10,017 bases of DNA from an uncultured Rhodobacter sp. (lineage in GTDB: Bacteria > Pseudomonadota > Alphaproteobacteria > Rhodobacterales > Rhodobacteraceae): the NCBI GenBank assembly GCA_937901435.1, contig CALGTJ010000310.1, positions 1-10,017 on the forward strand, given 5' to 3'. The notes under the pieces are model-generated. The model saw nothing but the letters and a program-made list of their open reading frames with translations. It ran no database searches and was not told the origin of the DNA. Positions 1 through 6,627 of this stretch are shown here, piece after piece. A program made the position numbers and the translations under genes. Every line of letters starts with the position of its first letter. The stretch's first letter is position 1.

Positions 1-157
1 AACAAGCGGATATCAAATCCGCTGGCGATGTTGCACCTCACGTCTGAACTCACCGTGCCACCTGCACAGAGGTTTCCGAGGACAAGGCGATGATTTGAGG
101 AAGAAAAAGCCGGGCATCGCACATCATACCCGGCACCAGAACCAATGGATCTGTCAT
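1..157 (-). pseudogene. N-terminal part of an alpha/beta hydrolase, apparently frameshifted, cut by the left window edge
   Basis: Reading leftward from the ATG at 157, the frame begins MTDPLVLVPGMMCDARLF. This is the usual opening of a Roseobacter-type alpha/beta hydrolase: a first beta strand, then an oxyanion-region PGMMCDxxLF. The frame stops at TGA 50-52 after 35 codons. From base 53 another frame continues as VSSDVRCNIASGFDIRL, whose IASG-x-x-x-x-L looks like the helix that normally precedes the nucleophile elbow (IASGLLxxL in relatives). One missing base at about 53-55 (a CCG codon reduced to CG) would restore a single frame reading VAPVSS. The nucleophile serine and the rest lie outside the window. 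The start is only 8 bases past the stop of the preceding short frame, so it belongs to the same minus-strand gene string. The hydrolase assignment rests on recalled family pattern. The frameshift could be real decay or an assembly error. Confidence 0.55.
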
Positions 158-165
158 AACGCTCT

Positions 166-346
166 CTACAGCCTTCTGGATGTCTGACTGGCCCCTTTGG
201 CCATCACCCGCAATGTGGCACAGGCATTTACAGGGTCAACCGCCGCTCTCTGCGGCATCTGTTCAAATCTGCAATCCGAGTCCGCTATGCAACGTTCTGC
301 CGAGGCACGACCGAAAATCTTTACCCCGGCTAAGAAATTTTGTCAC
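166..346 (-). pseudogene. Short unknown reading frame between the dehydrogenase and the second hydrolase, possibly with a one-base insertion
   Basis: A GTG at 346-344 sits 12 bases past the dehydrogenase stop and is preceded by AGGA at a 4-base spacing. Its own frame gives only 27 codons. If one T of the CTTAGCC stretch at about 331-333 is skipped, the frame runs on as AGVKIFGRASAERCIADSDC and ends at TAG 168-166, giving about 59 residues. That stop lies 8 bases before the ATG of the next hydrolase, the kind of spacing seen between real genes in an operon. I do not recognise the product. It has cysteines in the middle, a basic C-terminus (ASQTSRRL) and no membrane segment. The alternative is an untranslated spacer in which the matching ends are a coincidence. 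Confidence 0.25.
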
Positions 347-358
347 CGCGTCCTGAAT

Positions 359-1114
359 TCATCCCGCCGTCCAGCCGCCATCCACAAGGATCGAGGTGCC
401 CGTGACCAGCCCCGAGGCATCACTCGCCAGAAACACGACCGCGCCCATGATATCCTCGATCTCGCCAATCCGGTCGAGCTTGATCTTGGATTTGATCCAG
501 GCCACACGCTCTGGGTTGTTGAACGTGCCTTCGGTCAAAGGCGTCCGAATAAAGGTCGGGCAGATCGTGTTGATGCGGATATTCCGAGGCCCCCATTCGA
601 TCGCCATGGCTTTGGTGAACCCTTCAATCCCATGCTTGGTTCCACAATAGACAGAGCGGTCAATGCCGCCCACATGACCCATCTGACTGGAAATCTGGAT
701 AATCGAGCCGCCGTTTTTCATGCCTTTGGCAGCCTCTTGCGCAAGAAAATAGGCGGCGCGCAGATTAATGGAAACCACCGCATCGAAATCCTCTGGGGTG
801 GCGTCAATAGCGGGGCTGTGCCGGGCAAGACCGGCCGAGTTTACCACCACATCAAAGGGGCCGTGATCGGCAAAATACTGACGCATCGCATCCAGATCAA
901 TCACGTCCAGTGGATGCCCTTCGACGCTGAACCCAGCCTGCGTCATCTCGGTCACTGTTTGTGCAACCTGATCGGCACTCCGCGCCGCGATTACCACATG
1001 CGCCCCCGCCTCGGCGCAGGCCATCGCACAGCCGAGGCCGATACCACGCGAGCCCCCGGTCACCAATGCGCGGCGGCCATCAAGGCGGAAAGAAGGGGTT
1101 CTGGGCAGGCTCAT
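359..1114 (-). CDS. Short-chain dehydrogenase/reductase (SDR), classical type
   Basis: This 251-residue protein is a classical Rossmann-fold oxidoreductase that uses NAD(P)H on an alcohol or ketone; the substrate cannot be read from sequence. The cofactor-binding motif TGGSRGIG is at 19-26, NSAG at 92-95 and the structural Asn in SINLRA at 117. The catalytic set is Ser143, Tyr156 and Lys160 (YCGTK). The C-terminus carries the usual FLASDASGLVTG and DGGW pattern. Length is normal for the family. R44 and S45 after the second strand (AARS) hint at NADP preference, a weak inference. The closest general resemblance is to FabG-like and gluconate 5-dehydrogenase-like members. The ATG overlaps the stop of the upstream gene as ATGA, indicating translational coupling. 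Cytosolic; no signal peptide. Confidence 0.93.
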   Translation of the reverse strand: MSLPRTPSFRLDGRRALVTGGSRGIGLGCAMACAEAGAHVVIAARSADQVAQTVTEMTQAGFSVEGHPLDVIDLDAMRQYFADHGPFDVVVNSAGLARHSPAIDATPEDFDAVVSINLRAAYFLAQEAAKGMKNGGSIIQISSQMGHVGGIDRSVYCGTKHGIEGFTKAMAIEWGPRNIRINTICPTFIRTPLTEGTFNNPERVAWIKSKIKLDRIGEIEDIMGAVVFLASDASGLVTGTSILVDGGWTAG

Positions 1115-1773
1115 CTGGACGCTCCATCTGGGATTTCAGGGTAGGATATGCCGCGAAACGGCGGGAAATTCTGGTAACTCTTTTGCCGCTCCGGGTCGGG
1201 CGCACGCCCCGGTTTCATCAAGGTGCCTTTGGGGCGAATATAACTTAGGATGCGCTGTTCGCGCGCGCCTTCGCGCCATGTGATATTGAAGGCGGCGTCC
1301 ATGGGAAAGAAGTAAATCTCTTGGAAATCAAGGTGATCAAACAGCCACCACGCCAGATCACGCCAATCGCGCCCCTGATTGTATTGCACGGCAAACCACG
1401 GGATCGCAACAGAGACGCAGGCCCCCATGCGGCCTTTGGCGTCGCGCATGTCCCAGATGTGGTGGGCATAGTTAACCTCATTGCGCGCACATTTCTGCGG
1501 CTTGACCTGTGTCGCGCCGAAATGATTAAGGCCGGGTGCGCGATAGCCAGAGCGGATGTCGATAGGGCCGAAGGTCTCGACCAACGGGTCCAGCAGGTTC
1601 TGCGCCAGTTCGCGCCCGACCGCGAGGGCAAGATCAGGGGTATCCGGAAAATTGGGCCGCTCATAGAAGTTGGCAATTTCGGAATGCATGAAGTTGCGCA
1701 TCTGAAAATGGCGAGACAAGCGCTCTCGGCCCAAAGCCTCTAACGCCGTATAGGTGGCGGGGCGCCTAGCCAC
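1111..1773 (-). CDS. Conserved protein with an M15 peptidase-like motif, function unknown
   Basis: A 220-residue soluble protein. I chose the GTG at 1773 because AGAGG lies 6 bases before it and it overlaps the hydrolase stop by only 8 bases. An ATG at 1815 would add 14 residues and a 50-base overlap. The segment LLDPLVETFGPIDIRSGYR (61-79), followed by an asparagine two residues after the proline and leucine, recalls the SGYRSxxLN of D,D-carboxypeptidases in the M15/hedgehog zinc fold. Further on, AHHIWDMRD (103-111) and CVSVAIPWF (119-127) stand where that fold carries SxHxxGxAxD and a following strand. The zinc ligands are not laid out canonically, so catalysis is uncertain. The N-terminal 50 residues are helical and aromatic-rich, and there is no signal peptide, so a role on periplasmic peptidoglycan is not supported. 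It lies between a hydrolase and a dehydrogenase and overlaps both. Confidence 0.8.
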   Translation of the reverse strand: MARRPATYTALEALGRERLSRHFQMRNFMHSEIANFYERPNFPDTPDLALAVGRELAQNLLDPLVETFGPIDIRSGYRAPGLNHFGATQVKPQKCARNEVNYAHHIWDMRDAKGRMGACVSVAIPWFAVQYNQGRDWRDLAWWLFDHLDFQEIYFFPMDAAFNITWREGAREQRILSYIRPKGTLMKPGRAPDPERQKSYQNFPPFRGISYPEIPDGASR

Positions 1774-2539
1774 GATTGGCCTCTTTGCGGCGCACACAGT
1801 CCAGAACGTCCTCAACAGATCGCGTGATCAGGTCAAGGCAGGCGGGTGTCGAGAACCTGTGGTCGGCATCTTTGACGAGGATAAGGCGGATATCCTCGCC
1901 CGTGGCATGACCTAAAAGGCGTAGTGCAACATCTTGATCGACATCCGTATCAGCGGTGCCTTGCAAGAACCGCGCAGGGAAGGGAAGTGGCAGTGGGTCA
2001 CGTAAGACAAGGTGATTTCGACCGTCCTCGATTAACCGCCGGGTGATGATATAGGGGTCTTCAGAGTAATCAGACGGTAAGGCAACTTGTCCGTTTTGTG
2101 CAAGCGCGGCTTTTTGTGCATCAGTAAAACCAGCCCACATACTATCTTCTGTAAAGTCCGGTGCTGATGCAATTCCAACAATTCCGCAGATTTTTTCCTG
2201 CATTCTAAGGGTCAGAATAAGAGAAATCCAACCTCCCATGGAAGAGCCAACGATAATCACAGGGCCCTTGGTCACAGCTTTGATGACAGCCATTGCATCA
2301 TTTGTCCAATCACCGATGCACCCGTCAAGAAACTCTTCACTGCTTTGCCCATGCCCCGAATAGTCAAACCGCAGAAACGCGCGGCCTTGCTCTTTCGCCC
2401 AGGATTCTAGGTGGATGGCTTTGCTGCCCTCCATATCCGATTTGAATCCGCCCAAAAAAACCACAGACGGTCCTTGCCCCTCGGTCTTGTGATAGGCGAT
2501 TTTTCGGTTTTCGGATGTGGTTAGAAAAGAAGCGGGCAC
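1766..2539 (-). CDS. Alpha/beta hydrolase, ABHD10-like serine esterase or thioesterase
   Basis: A 257-residue cytosolic alpha/beta-hydrolase. The nucleophile elbow GSSMGG is at 98-103 with Ser100 as nucleophile. The acid is probably Asp197 in GTADTDV, and the base is His227 in DADHRFS. FLGGFKSDMEGSKA (28-41) and RFDYSGHGQS (57-66) are typical of the ABHD10/YcjY-like group, whose members hydrolyse acyl esters or thioesters. The substrate here is unknown. I took GTG 2539 as the start because AAGGA stands 6 bases before it and the protein then opens directly at the first strand (PASFLTTSENRKIAY). The longer TTG at 2590 lies in the T-run of a hairpin terminator and lacks a ribosome site. It is the first gene of the minus-strand string. 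Confidence 0.88.
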   Translation of the reverse strand: MPASFLTTSENRKIAYHKTEGQGPSVVFLGGFKSDMEGSKAIHLESWAKEQGRAFLRFDYSGHGQSSEEFLDGCIGDWTNDAMAVIKAVTKGPVIIVGSSMGGWISLILTLRMQEKICGIVGIASAPDFTEDSMWAGFTDAQKAALAQNGQVALPSDYSEDPYIITRRLIEDGRNHLVLRDPLPLPFPARFLQGTADTDVDQDVALRLLGHATGEDIRLILVKDADHRFSTPACLDLITRSVEDVLDCVRRKEANRG

Positions 2540-2588
2540 GGCGTATCCTTTTGTTTGAGGAACTGTGCCATAAGTCGTCGGGAACTTC

Positions 2589-2629
2589 AAAAGACAACGC
2601 CGCCCAATTAGACGGCGTTGTGTGGTTTT
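2589..2629 (-). terminator. Hairpin terminator behind the small helical protein, possibly bidirectional
   Basis: ACAACGCCG at 2594-2602 pairs perfectly with CGGCGTTGT at 2613-2621 around a 10-base loop. On the minus strand it is followed by CTTTTG, and on the plus strand by GTGGTTTT, so it could end transcripts from either side. It stands 46 bases after the stop of the 2675-2920 gene and just before the hydrolase. The T-runs are short, so termination may be partial and allow read-through into the hydrolase string. Confidence 0.65.
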
Positions 2630-2674
2630 ACGGCACGGCGACTGTGCCAGTCGTCAACGGTTTGAACGCGCGGA

Positions 2675-2920
2675 TTAGCCCCCCACGTAGACTTTTTGTT
2701 TTGGTCGGTAGAAAACCTTTTGGTTATGCAGACGGCCCAGCACCTCCTCGCCCGACTTCAGATCGCTTTGTATTACGCGGATCGAATCCAGATGGGCGGG
2801 ATTTTCCTCTGACAGCGCCAATAACCGGGTCGAAAGCTCTCGGGCACGGGCGCGTAATGCGGTCTCGATCAGGTCTACATCCGTCAGTGTCAGATCAAAT
2901 TTGCGATTGTAGGTCGGCAT
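2675..2920 (-). CDS. Small conserved helical protein of unknown function
   Basis: An 81-residue protein with a very good ribosome site (GGAGG, 7 bases before the ATG). It opens with MPTYNRKFDLTLTDVDLIET. Residues 13-65 are almost entirely helix-forming, with many Leu, Arg and Glu, and probably form a helical hairpin: ETALRARARELSTRLLALSE, then SIRVIQSDLKSGEEVLGRL. The tail VFYRPKQKVYVGG is strand-like and basic. There are no cysteines, no signal peptide and no membrane segment. I think similar small proteins occur in other Rhodobacteraceae, but I know of no function. It is transcribed divergently from thrS, and its own terminator suggests a single-gene unit. Confidence 0.75.
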   Translation of the reverse strand: MPTYNRKFDLTLTDVDLIETALRARARELSTRLLALSEENPAHLDSIRVIQSDLKSGEEVLGRLHNQKVFYRPKQKVYVGG

Positions 2921-2952
2921 GTCATTCCTCCAGCTTATTGCGCATTCAACTA

Positions 2953-2991
2953 TCCTGATGGCGTTTTCTGGTATCCATCAGGAGTCGTCAA
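2953..2991 (-). promoter_or_regulatory. Possible promoter with an overlapping 9+9 inverted repeat upstream of the small helical protein
   Basis: TCCTGATGG (2953-2961) and CCATCAGGA (2975-2983) form a perfect 9-base inverted repeat with 13 bases between them. On the minus strand a TTGACG (-35-like, 2991-2986) stands 17 bases before GAAAAC (2968-2963), a poor -10 element. The repeat arms would straddle that -10 box, as a repressor operator would. It could equally be a hairpin in the 5' leader. The promoter reading is weak; the repeat itself is certain. Confidence 0.35.
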
Positions 2992-3029
2992 CGTATATTT
3001 GTGCATACAATCAGCGCGTTCCGCCGCAG

Positions 3030-3041
3030 GGGTATATACCC
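3030..3041. repeat. Perfect 12-bp palindrome GGGTATATACCC upstream of thrS
   Basis: GGGTATATACCC reads the same on both strands. It sits in the divergent intergenic region, 110 bases before thrS and 110 bases before the small minus-strand gene. Such a site could bind a dimeric regulator, or simply be chance AT/GC symmetry. No regulator is encoded nearby. Confidence 0.4.
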
Positions 3042-3150
3042 TGTTCCAGCCCTGGCCCCTTGACGGTTTGGTCCAGTCAGGCCACTAAGCGTGCAAATAC
3101 AACTTGCAACCGGGCGTTCCGTGGGCGCCAAACTGACGAGGATGCCTGCT

Positions 3151-5097
3151 ATGGCCCAGATCTCACTCACTTTTCCTGACGGTAACGCACGCAGCTATGA
3201 GGCTGGGGTAACCCCTACCGAGGTGGCGGAAAGCATTTCGACTTCGCTGCGTAAAAAGGCAATCTCTGCGACTGTGGATGGGGCGCATTTTGACATGCAG
3301 TGGCCGATTGCCGCAGATGCCAAGATCGCGATTCACACAATGGGCGACGACGAGCAGGCGCTGGACCTGATCCGCCACGATTGCGCTCATATCATGGCGC
3401 GCGCCGTTCAAGAGATCTGGCCGGACGTCAAGGTCACCATCGGCCCGGTCATCAAGGGCGGCTGGTATTACGACTTTGACCGGGCCGAACCGTTTACGCC
3501 AGAGGATCTGGGCGAAATCGAAAAAAAGATGAAGGACATTATAAACAAGCGCGATCCCGTCGCCACCGAAATCTGGGACCGCGCGCGCGCTGTTGCGTTT
3601 TATACGGCCAATAACGAACCTTATAAGGTCGAGCTGATCGAGGCGATTCCCGGCAACGAACCGCTGCGCATGTATTGGCACGGCCATTGGCAGGATCTGT
3701 GTCGCGGCCCGCATCTGCAACACACAGGTCAGGTGCCCGCGGATGCGTTCAAGCTGATGTCCGTCGCCGGGGCCTATTGGCGCGGTGACAGTGATCGCGC
3801 CATGCTGCAACGGATTTACGGGGTCGCGTTCAAGAATAAAGACGACCTTAAGGCTCATCTGCATATGCTGGAAGAGGCGGCCAAGCGCGATCACCGCAAG
3901 CTGGGCCGCGAGATGGACCTGTTTCACATGCAAGAAGAGGCCCCCGGTCAGGTGTTTTGGCACCCGAACGGCTGGCGCATCTACACGACTTTGCAAGATT
4001 ACATGCGCCGCCAGCAGGACGCGGGCGGCTATGTCGAGGTGAACACGCCGCAAGTGGTTGATCGCCGCCTGTGGGAAGCCTCGGGGCATTGGGAAAAGTA
4101 TCAAGAGAATATGTTTATCGTCGAAGTGGACGAGGAACACGCCCGCGAAAAGGCGGTCAACGCGCTCAAGCCGATGAACTGCCCCTGCCACGTACAAATC
4201 TTTAACCAAGGTCTGAAATCCTACCGCGATCTGCCGCTGCGGATGGCCGAGTTCGGCTCTTGCAACCGGTACGAGCCCTCTGGCGCGTTGCATGGCATAA
4301 TGCGCGTGCGCGGGTTTACGCAGGACGATGGGCATATCTTCTGCCGCGAGGACCAGATTGAAAGCGAAACCGCCGTCTACATCGACTTTCTGACCAAGAT
4401 CTACAAAGACCTTGGATTTGAAAACTTCAAGGTCAAGTTCTCGGACCGCCCCGACACGCGCGCCGGATCAGACGAGGTTTGGGACAAGGCAGAGACCGCC
4501 TTGCTCAGCGCGACCCGCGCCGCAGGGATCGAACCAGAGCTGAATCCGGGCGAAGGCGCGTTTTACGGGCCAAAGCTGGAATTCGTGCTGACAGACGCGA
4601 TTGGGCGCGACTGGCAATGCGGCACGCATCAGGTGGATTTCGTCTTGCCGGAACGATTGGATGCCAATTACATCGGCATGGACGGCGCGAAACATCGCCC
4701 CGTGATGCTGCACCGCGCCACTTTGGGCAGTTTCGAACGCTTTATCGGGATCCTGATCGAAAGCCACGCGGGCAAGCTGCCGTTCTGGCTGGCCCCGCGT
4801 CAGGTCGTGGTTGCCTCTATCGTATCCGATGCGGATGACTATGTGTATGAGGTCGTCGCGGCGTTGAAAGCGCGTGGCATCCGGGCAGAGGCGGACATTC
4901 GCAACGAGAAGATCAACTATAAAGTCCGCGAGCATTCTTTGGGGAAAGTGCCCGCAATTCTGGCCTGTGGTCAGAAAGAAGTGGCCGAACGCACTGTTTC
5001 AGTCCGTCGCCTGGGCGAAAAACAGACCACGGTTGTTACACTCGCAGAGGTTCTGGACCAACTTGCCGTAGAAGCAACAGCGCCCGACCTGCGCTAA
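3151..5097 (+). CDS. thrS: Threonyl-tRNA synthetase
   Basis: The 648-residue class II enzyme charges tRNA-Thr with threonine in the cytosol. A TGS domain covers 1-62. The N2 editing domain follows, with H76 and H80 (RHDCAH) and C184 and H188 (CRGPH), matching the editing residues of the E. coli enzyme. The catalytic core has motif 2 around [11 protein letters not shown] (368-378). Zinc ligands are C344 (MNCPC), H395 (DDGHIF) and H521 (MLHRA), exactly ten positions on from E. coli C334, H385 and H511. The anticodon-binding domain covers about 548-640. I chose ATG 3151, which opens [11 protein letters not shown] as in relatives, with GAGG nine bases before it. ATG 3142 would put that GAGG directly against the start, and ATG 3091 adds an unlikely leader. 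All key residues are present, so it is surely functional. Confidence 0.98.
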   Translation: MAQISLTFPDGNARSYEAGVTPTEVAESISTSLRKKAISATVDGAHFDMQWPIAADAKIAIHTMGDDEQALDLIRHDCAHIMARAVQEIWPDVKVTIGPVIKGGWYYDFDRAEPFTPEDLGEIEKKMKDIINKRDPVATEIWDRARAVAFYTANNEPYKVELIEAIPGNEPLRMYWHGHWQDLCRGPHLQHTGQVPADAFKLMSVAGAYWRGDSDRAMLQRIYGVAFKNKDDLKAHLHMLEEAAKRDHRKLGREMDLFHMQEEAPGQVFWHPNGWRIYTTLQDYMRRQQDAGGYVEVNTPQVVDRRLWEASGHWEKYQENMFIVEVDEEHAREKAVNALKPMNCPCHVQIFNQGLKSYRDLPLRMAEFGSCNRYEPSGALHGIMRVRGFTQDDGHIFCREDQIESETAVYIDFLTKIYKDLGFENFKVKFSDRPDTRAGSDEVWDKAETALLSATRAAGIEPELNPGEGAFYGPKLEFVLTDAIGRDWQCGTHQVDFVLPERLDANYIGMDGAKHRPVMLHRATLGSFERFIGILIESHAGKLPFWLAPRQVVVASIVSDADDYVYEVVAALKARGIRAEADIRNEKINYKVREHSLGKVPAILACGQKEVAERTVSVRRLGEKQTTVVTLAEVLDQLAVEATAPDLR

Positions 5098-5108
5098 GTC
5101 GTTGCCAA

Positions 5109-5147
5109 GGGCGGCCCGCTGGGTCGCCCCGCATGTTACCCCTTTTT
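5109..5147 (+). terminator. Probable terminator of thrS
   Basis: GGGCGGCCC (5109-5117) pairs with GGGTCGCCC (5121-5129) as nine base pairs including one G-U, closed by a three-base loop, 11 bases past the thrS stop. The run of five T (5143-5147) comes 13 bases after the stem, farther than in a classical terminator, so efficiency is uncertain. Confidence 0.55.
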
Positions 5148-5419
5148 CATGGTAAAGGCACGACTAACCTATTGATTTTAAATCATTAATTTAGATTATG
5201 CCAATTGAATCCCGAGGCGCGGGCCTTATCAAATCGGCTCAATTTCGCGCAATCCTGAAACAGAGGTTTCAACAAATACACAAATCCGTGTGTTACAAAG
5301 CTATAACAGGCGCGTTCCACACGCGGCTGTTATTGGCTATTGAGGACATCAAGCGGCTAGAAATCAGTCATCGCAAGTCGCGATATCCGAATTGCATCAA
5401 TACTCACGGGAGAACCAAA
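5148..5419 (+). promoter_or_regulatory. Upstream region of the bufferin operon
   Basis: About 270 bases without a convincing gene. Bases 5165-5200 are very AT-rich (TAAAT/ATTTA inverted arms at about 5177-5191), fitting a promoter or UP-like region. Farther on lie two nested inverted repeats: CGTGTG (5287-5292) with CACACG (5319-5324), and between them TGTTA with TAACA. In Caulobacter, bufferin genes are under an ECF sigma factor (SigF). I looked for its GTAACC...CGAA-type motif and found no good match, nor a clear sigma-70 pair. The bufA ribosome site GGGAG is at 5408-5412. Confidence 0.4.
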
Positions 5420-5707
5420 ATGTCGAACTCACTGAAAACCCTCGCTGTTGCTGGCGCTGTTGCCGCTGCTGTTGCCGGTCATGCCACTGTCGTCTCCGCT
5501 CAAGCCCAAGAGAAATGCTTTGGCGTTTCGCTGGCTGGCGAAAATGACTGCGCCGCAGGCCCCGGCACCACATGCGCGGGCTCGTCCTCAGTCGATTATC
5601 AGGGCAACGCATGGACTCTGGTCGAGTCCGGCACATGCACCACGATCGATCTGCCAGATGGTCGTATGGGATCTCTTGAAGCGCTCGACCGCGATCTGCC
5701 TGCATAA
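5420..5707 (+). CDS. bufA: BufA1-family bufferin precursor peptide (DUF2282)
   Basis: A 95-residue precursor of a periplasmic, post-translationally modified copper-binding peptide. Residues 1-27 form a Sec-type signal peptide (LKT, an Ala/Val-rich core, then VVSA; cleavage after A27 or A29). The mature part has four cysteines, C33 (EKCFG), C44 (ENDCAAG), C52 (TTCAG) and C73 (SGTCTT), the layout of DUF2282/BufA1. In the characterised Caulobacter bufferin, cysteines of the core are turned into 5-thiooxazoles by the MNIO enzyme, and the product sequesters copper. Which cysteines react here is inferred, most likely the central pair. The 22-residue tail after C73 is acidic ([18 protein letters not shown]). 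The start ATG 5420 has GGGAG seven bases before it and places the signal peptide at the N-terminus; starting at 5198 would bury it. It is the first gene of a four-gene operon. Confidence 0.93.
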   Translation: MSNSLKTLAVAGAVAAAVAGHATVVSAQAQEKCFGVSLAGENDCAAGPGTTCAGSSSVDYQGNAWTLVESGTCTTIDLPDGRMGSLEALDRDLPA

Positions 5708-5714
5708 AATGGAA

Positions 5715-5741
5715 TGCCCTCGGTCTTCTGGACCGGGGGCA
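5715..5741 (+). promoter_or_regulatory. Intergenic hairpin between bufA and bufB (transcript attenuator or stabiliser)
   Basis: TGCCCTCGGTC (5715-5725) pairs with GACCGGGGGCA (5731-5741) as 11 pairs including one G-U, with a 5-base loop. It begins seven bases after the bufA stop. It is followed by GTCTTTCT, a weak T-run, so it could be a leaky terminator or a 3' block against exonucleases. Either would give more bufA than maturase mRNA, as is common for peptide precursor genes. The bufB ribosome site follows 13 bases later. Confidence 0.7.
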
Positions 5742-5766
5742 GTCTTTCTAAAAGGAATAATTTTAG

Positions 5767-6627
5767 ATGCTTGATGCCGCAACCCACCGTTTCAACACAT
5801 TGCCGAACTCGCCCGGCGTCGGATACAAGCCACAGCATTTCACCCAAATCCTTGCAGAACCCGGACCCGTCACGTGGCTTGAGGTTCACGCAGAAAACTA
5901 TATGGGCGACGGGGGGCGCCCCTTGGCGCAACTGCGTCATCTCTCTGAAAAATTTGCGATTTCCGTCCATGGGGTTGGCCTGTCGATCGGTGGTGAGGGT
6001 GCATTGGACGTCGAACACCTTGTCCGCCTCAAGCATCTTTTGGGCTGGCTCAATCCCGCCAGTTTTTCGGAACATCTGGCTTGGTCGACCCATGACAGTC
6101 ACTTCCTTAACGATCTTCTGCCCCTGCCCTACACACAAGCGACGCTGACCCGCGTTTGTGATCACATTGATCAGGTGCAAGAGGCGGTGGGGCGCCAGAT
6201 GCTGTTGGAAAACCCATCAAACTATCTTGATTTCGCGGAAACCACGATGTCAGAGGTCGCGTTTCTGTCCGAGATTGCCCGGCGAACGGGGTGCGGTTTG
6301 CTGTTTGACGTCAACAACGTTTTTGTCTCTGCCACCAATCAGAAAACCGATCCTTTACGCTATATCAATGACTTCCCCCTTGACCATGTAGGCGAGATCC
6401 ACCTTGGCGGCCATGATGATGACAGCGACGAGACCGGCGCGCCCCTGCTGATTGACAGCCATGGCTGCGCGGTGGTCGATCCGGTCTGGGCACTCTATCG
6501 CCATGTGATCACAAAGACCGGACCAAAGCCAACCTTGATTGAATGGGACACAGATGTGCCGGATTGGCCCGTCCTGCGCGCCGAGGCGATGCGGGCGGCG
6601 GAGATCCTGGAGAGGGTGCCTGCGTGA
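5767..6627 (+). CDS. bufB: Bufferin maturase, MNIO family (DUF692)
   Basis: A 286-residue cytosolic TIM-barrel enzyme of the multinuclear non-heme iron-dependent oxidative (MNIO) family. It opens with GVGYKPQHF (17-25), the family signature. Likely iron ligands and active-site residues are all visible: E39, H41 and E43 (LEVHAENYM), H68 ([10 protein letters not shown]), E102 and H103 (SEHLAW), E148 and N149 (LENPSNYL), D181 and N184 (FDVNNV), H212 and H216 (IHLGGH), D230 and H232 (IDSHG) and E259 (IEWDTD). With its partner protein it should oxidise cysteines of the bufA product. The start ATG 5767 has AAGGA ten bases before it, a rather long spacing. The stop overlaps the next start by four bases. 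The length is normal and nothing essential is missing. Confidence 0.94.
   Translation: MLDAATHRFNTLPNSPGVGYKPQHFTQILAEPGPVTWLEVHAENYMGDGGRPLAQLRHLSEKFAISVHGVGLSIGGEGALDVEHLVRLKHLLGWLNPASFSEHLAWSTHDSHFLNDLLPLPYTQATLTRVCDHIDQVQEAVGRQMLLENPSNYLDFAETTMSEVAFLSEIARRTGCGLLFDVNNVFVSATNQKTDPLRYINDFPLDHVGEIHLGGHDDDSDETGAPLLIDSHGCAVVDPVWALYRHVITKTGPKPTLIEWDTDVPDWPVLRAEAMRAAEILERVPA

Noticed and set aside
104..134. Minus-strand hairpin GCCGGGTAT/ATGCCCGGC followed by five T, looking like an intrinsic terminator
   Set aside because: It falls inside the coding start of the second hydrolase (codons for PGMMCDARLF), so the symmetry is best explained by coding sequence. It could act only if that gene is dead.
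197..1144. 315-codon open frame on the plus strand
   Set aside because: It is antisense to the well-supported dehydrogenase, has no ribosome site and resembles no protein family.
3060..3090. TTGACG as the -35 box of a thrS promoter
   Set aside because: No acceptable -10 box lies 16-18 bases downstream (the sequence reads CACTAAG), so the promoter cannot be placed.
3163..4335. 390-codon open frame on the minus strand
   Set aside because: It is fully antisense to thrS, whose catalytic and zinc residues are all present. Such shadows are common in GC-rich genes.
5131..5156. TTACC/GGTAA hairpin around a T5 run after thrS as a separate terminator
   Set aside because: Only five weak pairs with a 10-base loop that contains the T-run itself. 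The stronger stem at 5109-5129 explains the site better.
5198..5419. Upstream extension of the bufA frame to an earlier ATG (169 residues)
   Set aside because: It would bury the signal peptide in the middle of the protein and ignore the GGGAG ribosome site directly before 5420.
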